NCBI RefSeq assembly: GCF_003413745.1
Contig: NZ_QVID01000001.1
Span: forward strand, 992,001 to 1,056,000
Source: Marixanthomonas ophiurae
GTDB lineage: Bacteria; Bacteroidota; Bacteroidia; Flavobacteriales; Flavobacteriaceae
Reading direction: 5' to 3'
Length of the DNA: 64,000 nucleotides
In this document: positions 26,762 to 36,117 of the stretch, in pieces
How positions within the stretch are numbered: the first letter of the stretch is position 1
How the letters are laid out: each line of letters starts with the position of its first letter
The notes under the pieces: model-generated
The model's input: the letters and a program-made list of their open reading frames with translations, nothing else
What the model was told of the DNA's origin: nothing
Databases searched by the model: none
Program-made: the position numbers and the translations under genes

Positions 26762-27708
26762 TTTGTTAGTTCTTTAAATTTATCTAATATCTTTTCTACA
26801 ATCGTTTCTGCTAATTTTATTCTACTCTCCACTGTCCAACCAGCAATGTGCGGGCTTAGCAATACGTTTTCAAGCTGCAATAACTGCTGAAGCGGTTGTG
26901 GCATATCTTTATCAGCGAAAAGCGATTCAAAAGATAATTTTTCATATTCAAGCACATCAAGGCCTGCGCCTAAAATTTTTCCATTTTCTAAGGCTGAAAC
27001 CAAATCGGAAGTTACGACGCTTTTCCCTCTTGCAGTATTAATAAACCAAAACGGTTTGCTGAAGTTGTTTATAAAATCTGCATCAATCATTTTATCGGTC
27101 AAAGGTGTCCAAGGGGTGTGAAGGCTTAAAACATCTGCCATTTCTTGAAGTGTCTTAAGCGAAACTTGGGTAGCATGTTTATCACCAACATCGTCCTTAA
27201 TATCGTAACACAGCACGGTACAGTCAAAACCTTGTAGTTTTTTGGCAAACGCTTTGCCCATATTTCCGTAGCCAATAAGCCCAACCGTTTTACCGTCTAA
27301 TTCGGTGCCTCGGTTTGCTTCACGGTTCCATTGTCCGTTTTTTACTTCTGTATTGGCTTTGTTTAAATTGTTAAATAATGACAATAGCATTCCTAAGGCG
27401 TGTTCTCCAACGGCATTTCTATTGCCTTCGGGTGCTGCGATTAAATGAATGTTTTTGCTTTCGGCGTAGTCAATATCGATACTTTCTAGTCCGGCGCCAA
27501 CACGAGCGATAAATTTCAGGTTTTTGGCAGCATCGATAAATTGTTTGTCAATTTTAAAGCGACTTCTAATAACAATACCATTATACTTTCTAATATCTTT
27601 TTCAATTTCTTCTTTTGAAGACGTATAATCTTCTTCATTATTAAAACCAGCTTCTGCTAGGCGCTCCAATAAAAGCGGATGGTTGTTATCTAAGTGAAGA
27701 ATTTTCAT
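26758..27708 (-). CDS. D-isomer-specific 2-hydroxyacid dehydrogenase
   Basis: A 316-residue NAD-dependent dehydrogenase of the 3-phosphoglycerate dehydrogenase branch. Substrate-binding residues lie in ARVGAGLESID and the Rossmann loop is GLIGYGNMGKAF. The catalytic Arg/Glu/His sit in NTARGKSVV, LDVLEYE and LSPHIAGWT. There is no C-terminal ACT domain, so it is a short form. A role in serine synthesis is possible but not proven. It begins 3 bp after the cupin gene stop and overlaps the VOC gene by 4 bp. Confidence 0.9.
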   Translation of the reverse strand: MKILHLDNNHPLLLERLAEAGFNNEEDYTSSKEEIEKDIRKYNGIVIRSRFKIDKQFIDAAKNLKFIARVGAGLESIDIDYAESKNIHLIAAPEGNRNAVGEHALGMLLSLFNNLNKANTEVKNGQWNREANRGTELDGKTVGLIGYGNMGKAFAKKLQGFDCTVLCYDIKDDVGDKHATQVSLKTLQEMADVLSLHTPWTPLTDKMIDADFINNFSKPFWFINTARGKSVVTSDLVSALENGKILGAGLDVLEYEKLSFESLFADKDMPQPLQQLLQLENVLLSPHIAGWTVESRIKLAETIVEKILDKFKELTK

Positions 27709-27711
27709 AGT

Positions 27712-28077
27712 TTAGATTTTTGGATAGTCAGAAACTGTTTTTTTATCGATTACGTTTCCTGTGTGGTTTGTGACCAGTTTTTCAAATAGCAGTACGTGTA
27801 CTTCTTCGTTATTTTGAGTTTTTGGGCAATGTTCCACACCTTTAGGAACAACAATTAGTTCACCTTCTTTTACAATTTCAACGGTATCCCGAAAATGCAT
27901 TTCGAGGGTTCCTTTTTGAACGAAAAATAGCTCGTCTTCCTCTTCGTGTTTGTGCCATACAAATTCATCTTTTAGTTTGGCGAGTAGCACTTGCATATCG
28001 TCCACAACAGCTATTTGATGCGGGTGCCAGTGTTTGCTAAATGATTTGAGTTTTTCCTGAAGGTTTATTGTCTTCAA
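27712..28077 (-). CDS. Cupin domain protein
   Basis: A 121-residue single beta-barrel cupin. Motif 1 is seen as WHKHEEEDELFFVQKGTLEM and motif 2 as VPKGVEHCP, giving His, His, Glu and His metal ligands. Small cupins of this kind have varied enzymatic or binding roles; none can be assigned. It is the first of three tightly spaced genes with the dehydrogenase and VOC protein. Confidence 0.88.
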   Translation of the reverse strand: MKTINLQEKLKSFSKHWHPHQIAVVDDMQVLLAKLKDEFVWHKHEEEDELFFVQKGTLEMHFRDTVEIVKEGELIVVPKGVEHCPKTQNNEEVHVLLFEKLVTNHTGNVIDKKTVSDYPKI

Positions 28078-28088
28078 TTTGTTTCAGT

Positions 28089-28481
28089 TTATAGAAACAA
28101 ATTACGAATTTCTTCTGTAATACGTGTAGGCTTTTGGCTTTTCAGTTCAACAAAACACCAAAGGGTTTTAGCAGTGACCATTACTTTATCGTCACTTTTT
28201 CTGAAAATCTTGTAGTGTCGCTCACTTTTTACGCCTTCGGCAGAAGTTACCCAAGTTTCAATTTGTAATTCTTCACCTTCAAAAGATGGGTTTTTATATT
28301 CAATAAAGTGGTTTAAAACAACCCAAAAGTAGGTGTTGTGTGTTTCTTTAGGAGCTTTTGAAAACCAATGCTTTTCAGCAATATCAAGGCACCATTCTAA
28401 ATAGGTGATATTATTAACGTGACCATTAACATCGATAGCCGATTTTGGTACTTGAAACGTATATGAGAAAACCGAGTTCAA
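28089..28481 (-). CDS. Acyl-CoA thioesterase (4-hydroxybenzoyl-CoA thioesterase family)
   Basis: A 130-residue hotdog-fold protein with the motif VPKSAIDVNGHVNNITYLEW, in which the catalytic Asp and the HVNN turn are typical of the YbgC/FcbC-like thioesterases. It hydrolyses acyl-CoA or acyl-ACP thioesters; the chain length is not evident. Its start overlaps the mgtE end by 4 bp, so it belongs to the rsmA-mgtE transcript. Confidence 0.88.
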   Translation of the reverse strand: MNSVFSYTFQVPKSAIDVNGHVNNITYLEWCLDIAEKHWFSKAPKETHNTYFWVVLNHFIEYKNPSFEGEELQIETWVTSAEGVKSERHYKIFRKSDDKVMVTAKTLWCFVELKSQKPTRITEEIRNLFL

Positions 28482-29830
28482 AATCCTAAAATTAATTTAG
28501 CAATAGTAAAGTAAATCAAGATACCCAAAATATCGTTGCTGGTAGTAATAAAGGGACCTGTTGCCATAGCGGGATCTATACCGCGTTTATCTAAAATAAT
28601 AGGGACAAAAGTTCCTATTAAAGAGGCGCTTATAATTACGGAAATTAAAGAAATGGCAATAGTAAGACCAAATTTAAAATCGAGACCCATGATAAAAATC
28701 CCTCCGGCGATTAATAGCAAGGAAAGCACAAAACCATTAAATAGACTCAAAACAACTTCTTTTAACAATCGTTTTAAAAGGGAATCTTTTAGGCTGTTGT
28801 TTGCCAAGCCTTGCATAACAATAGCAGACGATTGTACACCAACATTACCAGCCATCGCCGCAATAAGCGGAACGAAAAAGAAAAGCGCAGCGTGTTTTGC
28901 CATCGCATCGGAAAAAGTGCCCAAAACGGTAACACTTATAAAACCACCTGCCAACGCTAAAATTAGCCAAGGCAAACGAGCTCGGATGATTTTCCGCATG
29001 CCGTCATCGGCTTCAACATCTTCAGAAATACCGGCTGCCATTTGGTAATCGCGCTCGGCTTCTTCTTTTATAAAATCTACAATATCATCAATGGTAATTC
29101 TACCTACTAATATGCCATTGTCATCGACTACTGGGATAGCTTCCAGGTCGTATTTTTGCATAATACGAGCTACTTCTTCATTTTCAGTATGGACAGTTAC
29201 ATAGTCAACTTTCGGAATAAAAATATCACTTATATGCGCTTTTTCACCAGCGGTCAATAAATCTTTTAATGAAAGTCTTCCAGTTAATTTTCCTTGTTTG
29301 TTTACAACGTAAATAGAGTGAACGCGGGTAACATTTTTGGCTTGTCGGCGCATTTCACGAACACATCCGGCTACCGTCCAAGTTTCTTTTACTCGTACTA
29401 ACTCTTTAGCCATTAGAGCTCCGGCGGTGTCTTCTTCATACTTGAGCAGTTCCACAATATCGGCAACGTGCTCCGTATCTTCAATTTCTTTAATTACTTG
29501 TTTTTGGATATCTTCATCCAATTCGCCCATGACATCCACCGCGTCATCGGTGTCCATTTCTTCAAGTTCGGCGGCAATTTCTTTAGGGGAAAGACGGTCT
29601 AATATTTTTTCTCGAATATCCTCATCTAGCTCGATTAAAGCTTCGGAAGTGATATCACTTTCAAGCAATTTTATAAGATACGTGGCATCGTCAGAGTCTA
29701 ATTCCTCTAAAATTTCGGCGACATCAGCAAAGTGAAACTCTTGCAATAATTCACGCAGCGCACTACCATCTCTAGTGGTAATGAGTTGTTCAACTTGCTC
29801 AAGAAATTCATTAGTGAGTTGAAATTGCAT
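28478..29830 (-). CDS. mgtE: Magnesium transporter MgtE
   Basis: A 450-residue inner-membrane Mg2+ channel. An N-terminal alpha-superhelical domain (about 1-130) is rich in EELDSDDA and EMDTDDA acidic repeats, two CBS domains span about 135-260, and five membrane helices occupy about 285-450 ([24 protein letters not shown]). The acidic and CBS domains gate the pore in response to cytosolic Mg2+ in characterised homologues. The start lies inside the end of rsmA (20-bp overlap). Confidence 0.95.
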   Translation of the reverse strand: MQFQLTNEFLEQVEQLITTRDGSALRELLQEFHFADVAEILEELDSDDATYLIKLLESDITSEALIELDEDIREKILDRLSPKEIAAELEEMDTDDAVDVMGELDEDIQKQVIKEIEDTEHVADIVELLKYEEDTAGALMAKELVRVKETWTVAGCVREMRRQAKNVTRVHSIYVVNKQGKLTGRLSLKDLLTAGEKAHISDIFIPKVDYVTVHTENEEVARIMQKYDLEAIPVVDDNGILVGRITIDDIVDFIKEEAERDYQMAAGISEDVEADDGMRKIIRARLPWLILALAGGFISVTVLGTFSDAMAKHAALFFFVPLIAAMAGNVGVQSSAIVMQGLANNSLKDSLLKRLLKEVVLSLFNGFVLSLLLIAGGIFIMGLDFKFGLTIAISLISVIISASLIGTFVPIILDKRGIDPAMATGPFITTSNDILGILIYFTIAKLILGF

Positions 29831-30602
29831 CGTTTTCTATCTTTTGGGTGAGCGAAATAAATTGAGATACCGAAAGTTGTTCCGGACGCTTGCCAAATAT
29901 ACTATCTTCTTTTAGCTTATTGGAAAGATTAAAGGTTTTTAAACTGTTCCTTAACGTTTTCCTGCGTTGCTGAAACCCTGTTTTAACCACTCTATAAAAT
30001 AATTTTTCATTACAAGGCAGTGAGAAATCTTTTTTCCGCTTTAACCGAAGTACACCGCTATCTACTTTTGGAGGTGGGTTAAAAACACTAGGCTTTACCG
30101 TAAAAAGATATTCGGCATCGTAGAAAGCTTGCGTAAGCACTGAAAGTATTCCGTAGGTTTTATTACCTTCTTTCTCACAAATTCGTTGAGCAACTTCTTT
30201 TTGAAACATTCCTGTAAACTCTGGAATTTGCGCTCTATTTTCTAATGCTTTGAAGACAATTTGTGTTGAAATATTATACGGAAAGTTGCCTGTTATAGCG
30301 AAAGGCTCATCCCCAAAGAAATCACTTAATTCTGTTTTCAGAAAATCCCCTTCTAAAATTTGAAGGTTTTCATTGGGATAATTTGCTTCGAGAAATGTAA
30401 TGGAATCGCTATCCAAATCCATTGCAACTACTTGAATATCCTTTTTAATCAGATATTTTGTGAGCACACCCATTCCAGGACCAATTTCTAACACATTTTT
30501 ATAGCCTTGCAGGGTGAGTGTATCCCCAATTTTTTCAGCAATATTCTCGTCGTGGAGAAAATGCTGACCCAAATGTTTTTTTGCTCGAACTTGTTTGCTC
30601 AT
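29811..30602 (-). CDS. rsmA: 16S rRNA (adenine1518-N6/adenine1519-N6)-dimethyltransferase
   Basis: Dimethylates two adjacent adenines of the 3'-terminal hairpin of 16S rRNA. The 263 residues begin [17 protein letters not shown], the conserved KsgA start. The SAM-binding motif is [14 protein letters not shown] and the catalytic motif is NFPYNIS. The C-terminal domain carries the [10 protein letters not shown] helix. It is the first gene of the rsmA-mgtE-thioesterase unit. Confidence 0.96.
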   Translation of the reverse strand: MSKQVRAKKHLGQHFLHDENIAEKIGDTLTLQGYKNVLEIGPGMGVLTKYLIKKDIQVVAMDLDSDSITFLEANYPNENLQILEGDFLKTELSDFFGDEPFAITGNFPYNISTQIVFKALENRAQIPEFTGMFQKEVAQRICEKEGNKTYGILSVLTQAFYDAEYLFTVKPSVFNPPPKVDSGVLRLKRKKDFSLPCNEKLFYRVVKTGFQQRRKTLRNSLKTFNLSNKLKEDSIFGKRPEQLSVSQFISLTQKIENDAISTH

Positions 30603-30891
30603 ACTAATTAATGTAATTGGCTAAATATACTGTTATTGAATAAGAAATGGATAGCATTCTACAATTAAAAAAACACCTTAAAATGGTGCTATTTGCGTAG
30701 TTGAACGAAAAAAACATCATTTAAACAAAAACTGATAAAGAATGTTTTAGCATAAATTATTTTGACAGTATATTGCGTTCAGTAATTGAAAATCAGTGCA
30801 TTGTCTTGTTGAGGAGTGAGTGCAATGTACATCTTATAAAGCCCATTAAAACTATTTTAGTTTTTTGGGCTTTGTTGTTTACTATTCAAAA
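30603..30891. other. 289-bp gene-free gap with a possible small RNA on the + strand
   Basis: No convincing reading frame lies here. The second half holds two nested secondary structures on the + strand: GTGCATTG (30796-30803) pairing with CAATGTAC (30823-30830), and a long terminator-like hairpin at 30838-30873. No + strand protein gene ends upstream, so the terminator would belong to an unannotated short transcript. A TATATTGC at about 30769 resembles the -7 element imperfectly. Confidence 0.35.
30838..30880 (+). terminator. Terminator-like hairpin without an annotated upstream gene
   Basis: Outer stem AAAGCCCA / TGGGCTTT and inner stem AAAACTA / TAGTTTT form one long hairpin, followed by GTTGTTT on the + strand. 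On the minus strand the following bases are not T-rich. Confidence 0.55.
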
Positions 30892-31200
30892 TTACTGTTC
30901 ATTAACAACTTGCATCTCTGTTCTAAAAGCTACAAACTTTCCTTCAAATGGTTTGCTCTGTTCTCGCAATGTTTGGGCATCTTCTTCGTAATATTTTTGA
31001 AGCATTTCCTTACTTTCGGTTCGGTATTGTACCGAGTAAGTAATCCCGCCCATTTCTTCTTCTACTTGGACCCGGGTCATTAATGCTTTTTTAAATTTTC
31101 CAGTATCCAACATTGCTGGAATGTGTTTTGTTTTCATCCAATCTAGCCATTCGTCGTGAACGCTATTGTCTATATTTATAGTTACATTATATATGTACAT
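30892..31200 (-). CDS. DUF4286 family protein
   Basis: A 102-residue protein of DUF4286, recognised from MYIYNVTINIDNSVHDEWLD at the start and the following WMKTKHIPAML. The fold is probably a ferredoxin-like alpha/beta module. The function is unknown. It follows the TPR protein gene at 46 bp on the same strand and is probably co-transcribed with it. Confidence 0.85.
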   Translation of the reverse strand: MYIYNVTINIDNSVHDEWLDWMKTKHIPAMLDTGKFKKALMTRVQVEEEMGGITYSVQYRTESKEMLQKYYEEDAQTLREQSKPFEGKFVAFRTEMQVVNEQ

Positions 31201-31246
31201 AGAGGTTTAATTTTTATTAATGCTCCGTCATCTGTGTTTCAACATA

Positions 31247-33031
31247 TTACTCAATAGCATCTCCGCGTAGAGTCCTAAAGCGTTTTCTGGCTTCTACAAA
31301 GTAGATACTGTCTGCAAAGTTATAGATTATTTGTTCGTACAAGTCTTTTGCCTTATCGGGTTGCGCTAGTTTATCCTCGTAAAGTTTTGCCAGTCTATAA
31401 TAGGCATCGTCAGCAACGATTTCGTCTGGATATAATTCTATTAATTTATTGTAATTAGTTTCGGCTTTTTGCAGTTGCTCTGTTTTTTCAAATAATTCAG
31501 CTTGTTTTAATAAGGCTTCATCTTCTATTTTTTCTCCTTTATGGTTGGTAAGGATATCTTCTAGTTTTTGGATGGCTTCAAAATCTTTGTTCTGTAATGC
31601 CAATAAATCTGCGCGAGCATACTTTTTCAAAGCAGTTTGGGTAGAATCTTCCAACGAATTATCACGAATCATTAAACTAAGTTCCATTGCATCGTTGGCG
31701 ATAAGTTGGGAAGCAGATTTTCTTAAAACGTCCAATTGTATTTGCGCCCATTCAAAATCACCTTTATAATAACTCGTTTGGGCTACTTTAAACCTTGCTT
31801 CTTGTGCCAAGACATCATTTTTAACTTTTTTCTGAATTTGTGAATAATAAATTAATGCTTGGTTAAATTTTTCATCGAATACCAAAATATCGGCAAGTTC
31901 CATTTTTACTCGTGCTTCCTGAAACGAAGTGAGTCTGTCTTTTAAAAGTGTTTTTAAATTTAAAATAGCATCTTCTTTTTTTTCAGCGTTGAAAGCCAAG
32001 AAATGATTGTAATCTACTTGAAGCGCATAAGTTTGTGAACCATAACCAAATTCGTCTAATAAAGCTTTAAACTTTTTTTCAATTTCTGGATAGTCGTTTT
32101 TTGTAGTCGTTTTTAAGGCAATTTTCATTAAATATTGATGGCCTTGTAATTTGGCTTCTGGGGTATATGAGTGTTCTATTATAAAAGTGACAATCTCCTT
32201 TGCATTTTCATAATCTTCTTCGGCTATAGTAACCAAAGCAAGATTGGCAATACCACTTAAATCTTCTCCAGTGCGTTTATAAATAGCTTTTTCTTGTGTA
32301 AATGCTTTTTTAAAGTCTTTTTGCTGAATAAATAACCAACTTAATAAATCATTATACAGAACATCAGGATTGCTTTGTAGCTTTTGTAGTAATAATTTTC
32401 TAAAGATTGTATTTCCTTCGTTTGTCGGCTCTTCTTTAATAAAACTACTGAACTTACGCTTTGCACTAGATTTATAAGAAGGATTTTTTTCGATTAAATT
32501 AATATAGCTAGAAAACATTTTCTCCAACTTTCCCTGTTCGCCATAAATTTCAGCCAATTGAATATCGTAGTTTTTATTAGAGTCATTTTCCATTGCTTTT
32601 TCATAGGTAGTGATTGCATAATCAAGCAAACTATATTTCGAAAAAGCTTTTCCAATGGAGTATGAATAATTAGGACTTTCGAGCGTATATTCAATCGCTT
32701 TATTATAATTGGCATTCGCTAAACTATCTTTTTGTTGAAGCGAATAGTTATACCCTAACTCCACATATAATTGTGGATTAATCATGCGGCTATTCAACTT
32801 TTCTTGAAGTAGTTTTTCTGAAGCAGTAAAATTTTCCAACTGTTGGTTCACTTCCACCAAAGCGATAAAAAAGTCTAATCGGTTTGGGGTTTGTTTATAT
32901 AGTTTTTCATAAATAGTTAAAGCCTTTTCATACTCGCCTTGTTCAAAATAATTTTTGGCCAATGCCTCATTTTGAGCAGTCACGGATGTGATTGTTAGAA
33001 TAAAAAGTAGACTAAATATAAAAATACGCAT
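31247..33031 (-). CDS. Exported tetratricopeptide repeat protein
   Basis: A 594-residue protein with a signal peptide (MRIFIFSLLFILTITSVTAQ) followed almost entirely by helical TPR-type repeats, for example YFEQGEYEKALTIYEKLYKQ and the last AYYRLAKLYEDKLAQPDKAKDLY. It is probably periplasmic or outer-membrane-associated and acts by binding other proteins. Repeats at 490-590 resemble the tail-end TPRs of YbgF/BamD-like proteins, but no coiled coil or lipobox is present. Specific partners cannot be read. Confidence 0.82.
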   Translation of the reverse strand: MRIFIFSLLFILTITSVTAQNEALAKNYFEQGEYEKALTIYEKLYKQTPNRLDFFIALVEVNQQLENFTASEKLLQEKLNSRMINPQLYVELGYNYSLQQKDSLANANYNKAIEYTLESPNYSYSIGKAFSKYSLLDYAITTYEKAMENDSNKNYDIQLAEIYGEQGKLEKMFSSYINLIEKNPSYKSSAKRKFSSFIKEEPTNEGNTIFRKLLLQKLQSNPDVLYNDLLSWLFIQQKDFKKAFTQEKAIYKRTGEDLSGIANLALVTIAEEDYENAKEIVTFIIEHSYTPEAKLQGHQYLMKIALKTTTKNDYPEIEKKFKALLDEFGYGSQTYALQVDYNHFLAFNAEKKEDAILNLKTLLKDRLTSFQEARVKMELADILVFDEKFNQALIYYSQIQKKVKNDVLAQEARFKVAQTSYYKGDFEWAQIQLDVLRKSASQLIANDAMELSLMIRDNSLEDSTQTALKKYARADLLALQNKDFEAIQKLEDILTNHKGEKIEDEALLKQAELFEKTEQLQKAETNYNKLIELYPDEIVADDAYYRLAKLYEDKLAQPDKAKDLYEQIIYNFADSIYFVEARKRFRTLRGDAIE

Positions 33032-33147
33032 GGGTTAAAGATACTGAAATGATATGGTACAACCATTGCAAAAATAAAGCCAGTTAATTAGAATATCAAC
33101 TCCGTAATCTTATTGATCTTCCTCCTTTTATAAAGTTGTAATATCTG

Positions 33148-33155
33148 TACCTTTG
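33148..33155 (+). promoter_or_regulatory. Bacteroidetes-type -7 element for the thiamine-binding/PnuC operon
   Basis: TACCTTTG fits TAnnTTTG exactly and lies 20 bp ahead of the start at 33175. No TPP riboswitch motif is present in the 143 bp between this operon and the divergent TPR gene. Confidence 0.45.
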
Positions 33156-33174
33156 GCTATAAACTTATTTTAAT

Positions 33175-33435
33175 ATGAATATTTCAGTAGAGTTAACACT
33201 TACGCCCATTCAAGATGATTACGAGCCGGCTATTATTAATTTTATAAAAAACTTACGAAACTCTGGCCTTACTGTAAAGGAAAATCCGTTGAGCACTCAA
33301 GTATATGGAGAGTATGACGCCGTAATGCAATTGCTCAATAAAGAAATGAAAACAGCCCTAGAAGCTGTTGAAAGAGGGCTGTTGTTCATAAAAATAGTAA
33401 AATCAGACCGAAGCGACTATGAACCCCATTTTTGA
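33175..33435 (+). CDS. Thiamine-binding protein (MTH1187/YkoF-like family)
   Basis: An 86-residue protein of the small cytoplasmic thiamine-binding family (formerly DUF77): SVELTLTPIQDDYEPAIINF, then ENPLSTQVYGEYDAVMQLL. Members have a ferredoxin-like fold, assemble into multimers and bind thiamine or related pyrimidines. It overlaps the next gene by 17 bp. Its position in front of a PnuC-type transporter suggests that the transporter carries thiamine, not nicotinamide riboside. Confidence 0.85.
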   Translation: MNISVELTLTPIQDDYEPAIINFIKNLRNSGLTVKENPLSTQVYGEYDAVMQLLNKEMKTALEAVERGLLFIKIVKSDRSDYEPHF

Positions 33436-34060
33436 GTTTTTATTCGGGCAGTACGAAGGCTATGCCACCCACCAAATAGTACTTGAAATCACAGCTGTTT
33501 TATTTGGGTTAGCCTCTTCATTATTTTCAATGAAAAATAGTATTTGGGTCTATCCTACGGGGATTGTCAGCACATCGATTTTTGTGTATTTGCTATGGCA
33601 ATGGGGTTTGTTGGGTGATTTGATTATAAACGGCTACTATTTTATAATGAGTGTGTACGGCTGGTATATTTGGACCCGAAAAGTTACTCCAACTCGATAT
33701 ACGCCAATCAGTAAAACAACCAAAAAAGAACAGTATATTTCAGCAGGAATTTTTGCGGGCACTTTATTGTTTATCTATGCGGTCTATGATTTTTTTGAAA
33801 AATGGACCAGTTGGACCGCTTATGTAGATACCTTAACCACCGCACTCTTTTTCGTAGGAATGTGGCTCTTAGCAAAACGGAAAATTGAAAATTGGCTTTT
33901 CTTATTAGCAGGAAACATAATAAGTGTCCCATTGTATTTTTACAAGGGGTACACCATTAGCAGTATGCTGTATATTATTTTTGTCTTTATATCAATCGCT
34001 GGTTATTTCGCATGGAAAAAACGCTTAAACAATCCGCAGGAAACGGGGATCATTGCATAA
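33419..34060 (+). CDS. PnuC-family vitamin transporter (candidate PnuT, thiamine)
   Basis: A 213-residue membrane protein with about seven hydrophobic segments and the PnuC-family aromatic core (YPTGIVSTSIFVYLL, MSVYGWYIWTRK, NWLFLLAGN). PnuC carries nicotinamide riboside; the PnuT branch, common in Bacteroidetes, carries thiamine. Sequence alone does not separate them here. The thiamine-binding neighbour argues for thiamine, while the NadR-like kinase behind it would also suit nicotinamide riboside. Such carriers work by facilitated diffusion and need a kinase to trap the substrate. Confidence 0.85.
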   Translation: MNPIFEFLFGQYEGYATHQIVLEITAVLFGLASSLFSMKNSIWVYPTGIVSTSIFVYLLWQWGLLGDLIINGYYFIMSVYGWYIWTRKVTPTRYTPISKTTKKEQYISAGIFAGTLLFIYAVYDFFEKWTSWTAYVDTLTTALFFVGMWLLAKRKIENWLFLLAGNIISVPLYFYKGYTISSMLYIIFVFISIAGYFAWKKRLNNPQETGIIA

Positions 34061-34593
34061 AGATTGTGCTGTATGGCCCTGAATCTACAGGAAAAACAAC
34101 CTTAGCCAAACAATTGGCTACACATTACAACACCAAATGGGTGCCTGAATATATGCGTGGTTATTTAGAGGAAAAGTGGGAAACTAAAAATGAAACCATT
34201 ACCCGTGACGATCTGTTGCCCATTGCAAAAGGGCAGATTGCATTGGAAAATAAAATAACCAAAATAGCCAACACCCTGCTGTTTTGCGACACCAACCTTT
34301 TGGAGCTGAAAGTATATTCAGAATACTATCATACTGGGTTTTGCCCTTCGGAAATAGTAGAAGCTACCGAAGAGAACCAGTATCACCATTATTTTTTAAC
34401 CTATATTGATGTACCGTGGGAAGCAGACAGATTACGAGATCGTCCTAACGATAGGTTAAAAATGTTTACTATTTTTGAGGCAGAACTACGTAAAAAACAA
34501 CTCCCTTATACTGTCTTAAAAGGTTCTGTGGAACAACGGATGAAAACCGCGACTAAAATAATTGAGGGATTGCTCAACAGCCAAGTATGCTAA
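34012..34593 (+). CDS. NadR-like P-loop kinase
   Basis: A 193-residue ATPase resembling the C-terminal ribosylnicotinamide kinase domain of NadR (AAA_28 type). Walker A is GPESTGKT at 22-29. VPEYMRGYLEE matches the NadR WEYGRDYV region and LLFCDTNLLELKVYSEYY matches its second acidic segment. It presumably phosphorylates the vitamin brought in by the adjacent transporter. The start at 34012 overlaps the transporter gene by 49 bp, and no later in-frame start precedes the P-loop. The substrate is nicotinamide riboside or thiamine; undecided. Confidence 0.82.
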   Translation: MEKTLKQSAGNGDHCIKIVLYGPESTGKTTLAKQLATHYNTKWVPEYMRGYLEEKWETKNETITRDDLLPIAKGQIALENKITKIANTLLFCDTNLLELKVYSEYYHTGFCPSEIVEATEENQYHHYFLTYIDVPWEADRLRDRPNDRLKMFTIFEAELRKKQLPYTVLKGSVEQRMKTATKIIEGLLNSQVC

Positions 34594-36116
34594 ACAAAAA
34601 AGACGTAAAACAAATAGAGAAAAGCGGCCATACCGTAGAAAGTGTTGCAAAACAACTGGAAACCTTTGCAAAGGGGATTCCGTATTCAGCTATTGTAACT
34701 ACTGCTTCTATTGGTAATGGAATCGAAGCTATTTCAGAAGAAAAGCAACAACAGCTAATCCATCTTTTTGAAGCCGAAAAGCAGCAAATGGAACTCGTAA
34801 AATTTGTTCCAGCTTCTGGCGCAGCAACGCGTATGTTTAAATTTTTGTATCAGTTTTTAAAAGAATACGATCCTGATGAAGAATCCCTAAATAAATACAT
34901 TAAAAAGGGAAACCATAAAGCACTGGATGTTTTTATAAGTAATGTAAAAGATTTTGCTTTTGTAAACGAAGTGCGGAGCAAAATACGTGAACTATACCCA
35001 GATTATAAAACCAGCAAAAAAGGAAAACGGGCTCATTATTTTGTAAAAGCCATGTTGCAACCAAAAGGTTTGGGATACAGAAACCTTCCAAAAGGATTGA
35101 TACCGTTTCATAAATATAAAAAATACTACACCACAGCTTTTGAAGAGCAATTATACGAAGCCGCTTTCTATGCTTCGGCAAAAGACAATGCGTACTTACA
35201 CTTTACGTTTTCAGAAGCGCATGTTTCGAAATTCAAAGAAGAGTTTGAAGCTGTAAAAAGTAGGTTGACAAAGAGTACCAAGACTAATTTTCATATTTCG
35301 TATTCCTTTCAGAAAAAAGAAACCGATACCATTGCGGTAACCGAAGAAAATCAACCTTTTCGCGACACCAATGGAAACCTTATTTTCCGACCTTCTGGTC
35401 ATGGAGCTTTATTGGAAAATCTCAATGAGGTTAATTCCGATATTGTTTTTATTAAAAACATAGACAATGTAATAATTCGTGAACGCGTGGAGGAGGTTGC
35501 ACAGTATAAAAAAATGTTAGCTGGTAAATTAATTTGGTTGCAGGAAAAAGCTTTTGATTTTCTTGAAAAATTGTCGAGTGATACCATTTCCGAAGAAGAA
35601 ATAAACGACATCCGTTCTTTTCTGTGGAACCATCTTAACTGTAAAGAATTGCCTCAAACCAAAGAAAAACTGTACGAAAAATTGAATAGACCATTGCGTG
35701 TTTGTGGTGTGGTAAAAAACACGGGAGCTCCTGGAGGCGGTCCTTTTTGGGTGAAAAATAATGAGGGGGAAACCACCCTACAGATTGTGGAAACCGCCCA
35801 AATAGACATGGAAGATTCTCATCAAAAAGCAATTGTAAACGAAGCAACACACTTTAACCCAGTAGATTTGGTATGCGGTATCCGAAATTTTAAGGGCGAA
35901 AAATTCGACTTAAAACAATACAGCGATCCTGATACTGGCTTTATATCCTTAAAATCGCAAGATGGAAAACCATTAAAAGCTTTAGAACTTCCTGGACTTT
36001 GGAATGGTGCGATGGCCAAATGGAACTCGGTTTTTGTAGAAGTTCCCTTACTTACCTTTAATCCGGTAAAAACGGTAAACGATTTACTGCAGCCGGAACA
36101 CCGCTCTAATAATTAA
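34587..36116 (+). CDS. DUF4301 family protein
   Basis: A 509-residue protein of DUF4301, with no characterised member known to me. Near the N-terminus, VPASGAATRMFK (74-85) resembles the G-x-x-x-T-R-M-x-K signature of sugar and nucleotide pyrophosphorylases. Later segments include FRPSGHGALLENLNEV and CGVVKNTGAPGGGPFWVK. It is cytoplasmic, without signal or membrane segments. It overlaps the kinase gene by 7 bp and is followed by arfB after 1 bp. A nucleotidyltransferase role is an inference from the short motif only. Confidence 0.8.
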   Translation: MLNKKDVKQIEKSGHTVESVAKQLETFAKGIPYSAIVTTASIGNGIEAISEEKQQQLIHLFEAEKQQMELVKFVPASGAATRMFKFLYQFLKEYDPDEESLNKYIKKGNHKALDVFISNVKDFAFVNEVRSKIRELYPDYKTSKKGKRAHYFVKAMLQPKGLGYRNLPKGLIPFHKYKKYYTTAFEEQLYEAAFYASAKDNAYLHFTFSEAHVSKFKEEFEAVKSRLTKSTKTNFHISYSFQKKETDTIAVTEENQPFRDTNGNLIFRPSGHGALLENLNEVNSDIVFIKNIDNVIIRERVEEVAQYKKMLAGKLIWLQEKAFDFLEKLSSDTISEEEINDIRSFLWNHLNCKELPQTKEKLYEKLNRPLRVCGVVKNTGAPGGGPFWVKNNEGETTLQIVETAQIDMEDSHQKAIVNEATHFNPVDLVCGIRNFKGEKFDLKQYSDPDTGFISLKSQDGKPLKALELPGLWNGAMAKWNSVFVEVPLLTFNPVKTVNDLLQPEHRSNN

Positions 36117-36117
36117 G

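Noticed and set aside
28536-29048. 170-residue + frame opposite mgtE
   Set aside because: Antisense shadow of the membrane domain of MgtE.
30773-30991. Short TTG-started + frame crossing the terminator-like hairpin
   Set aside because: Rare start, runs through the hairpin and into the DUF4286 gene on the other strand; no protein features. The DNA is better read as a possible RNA.
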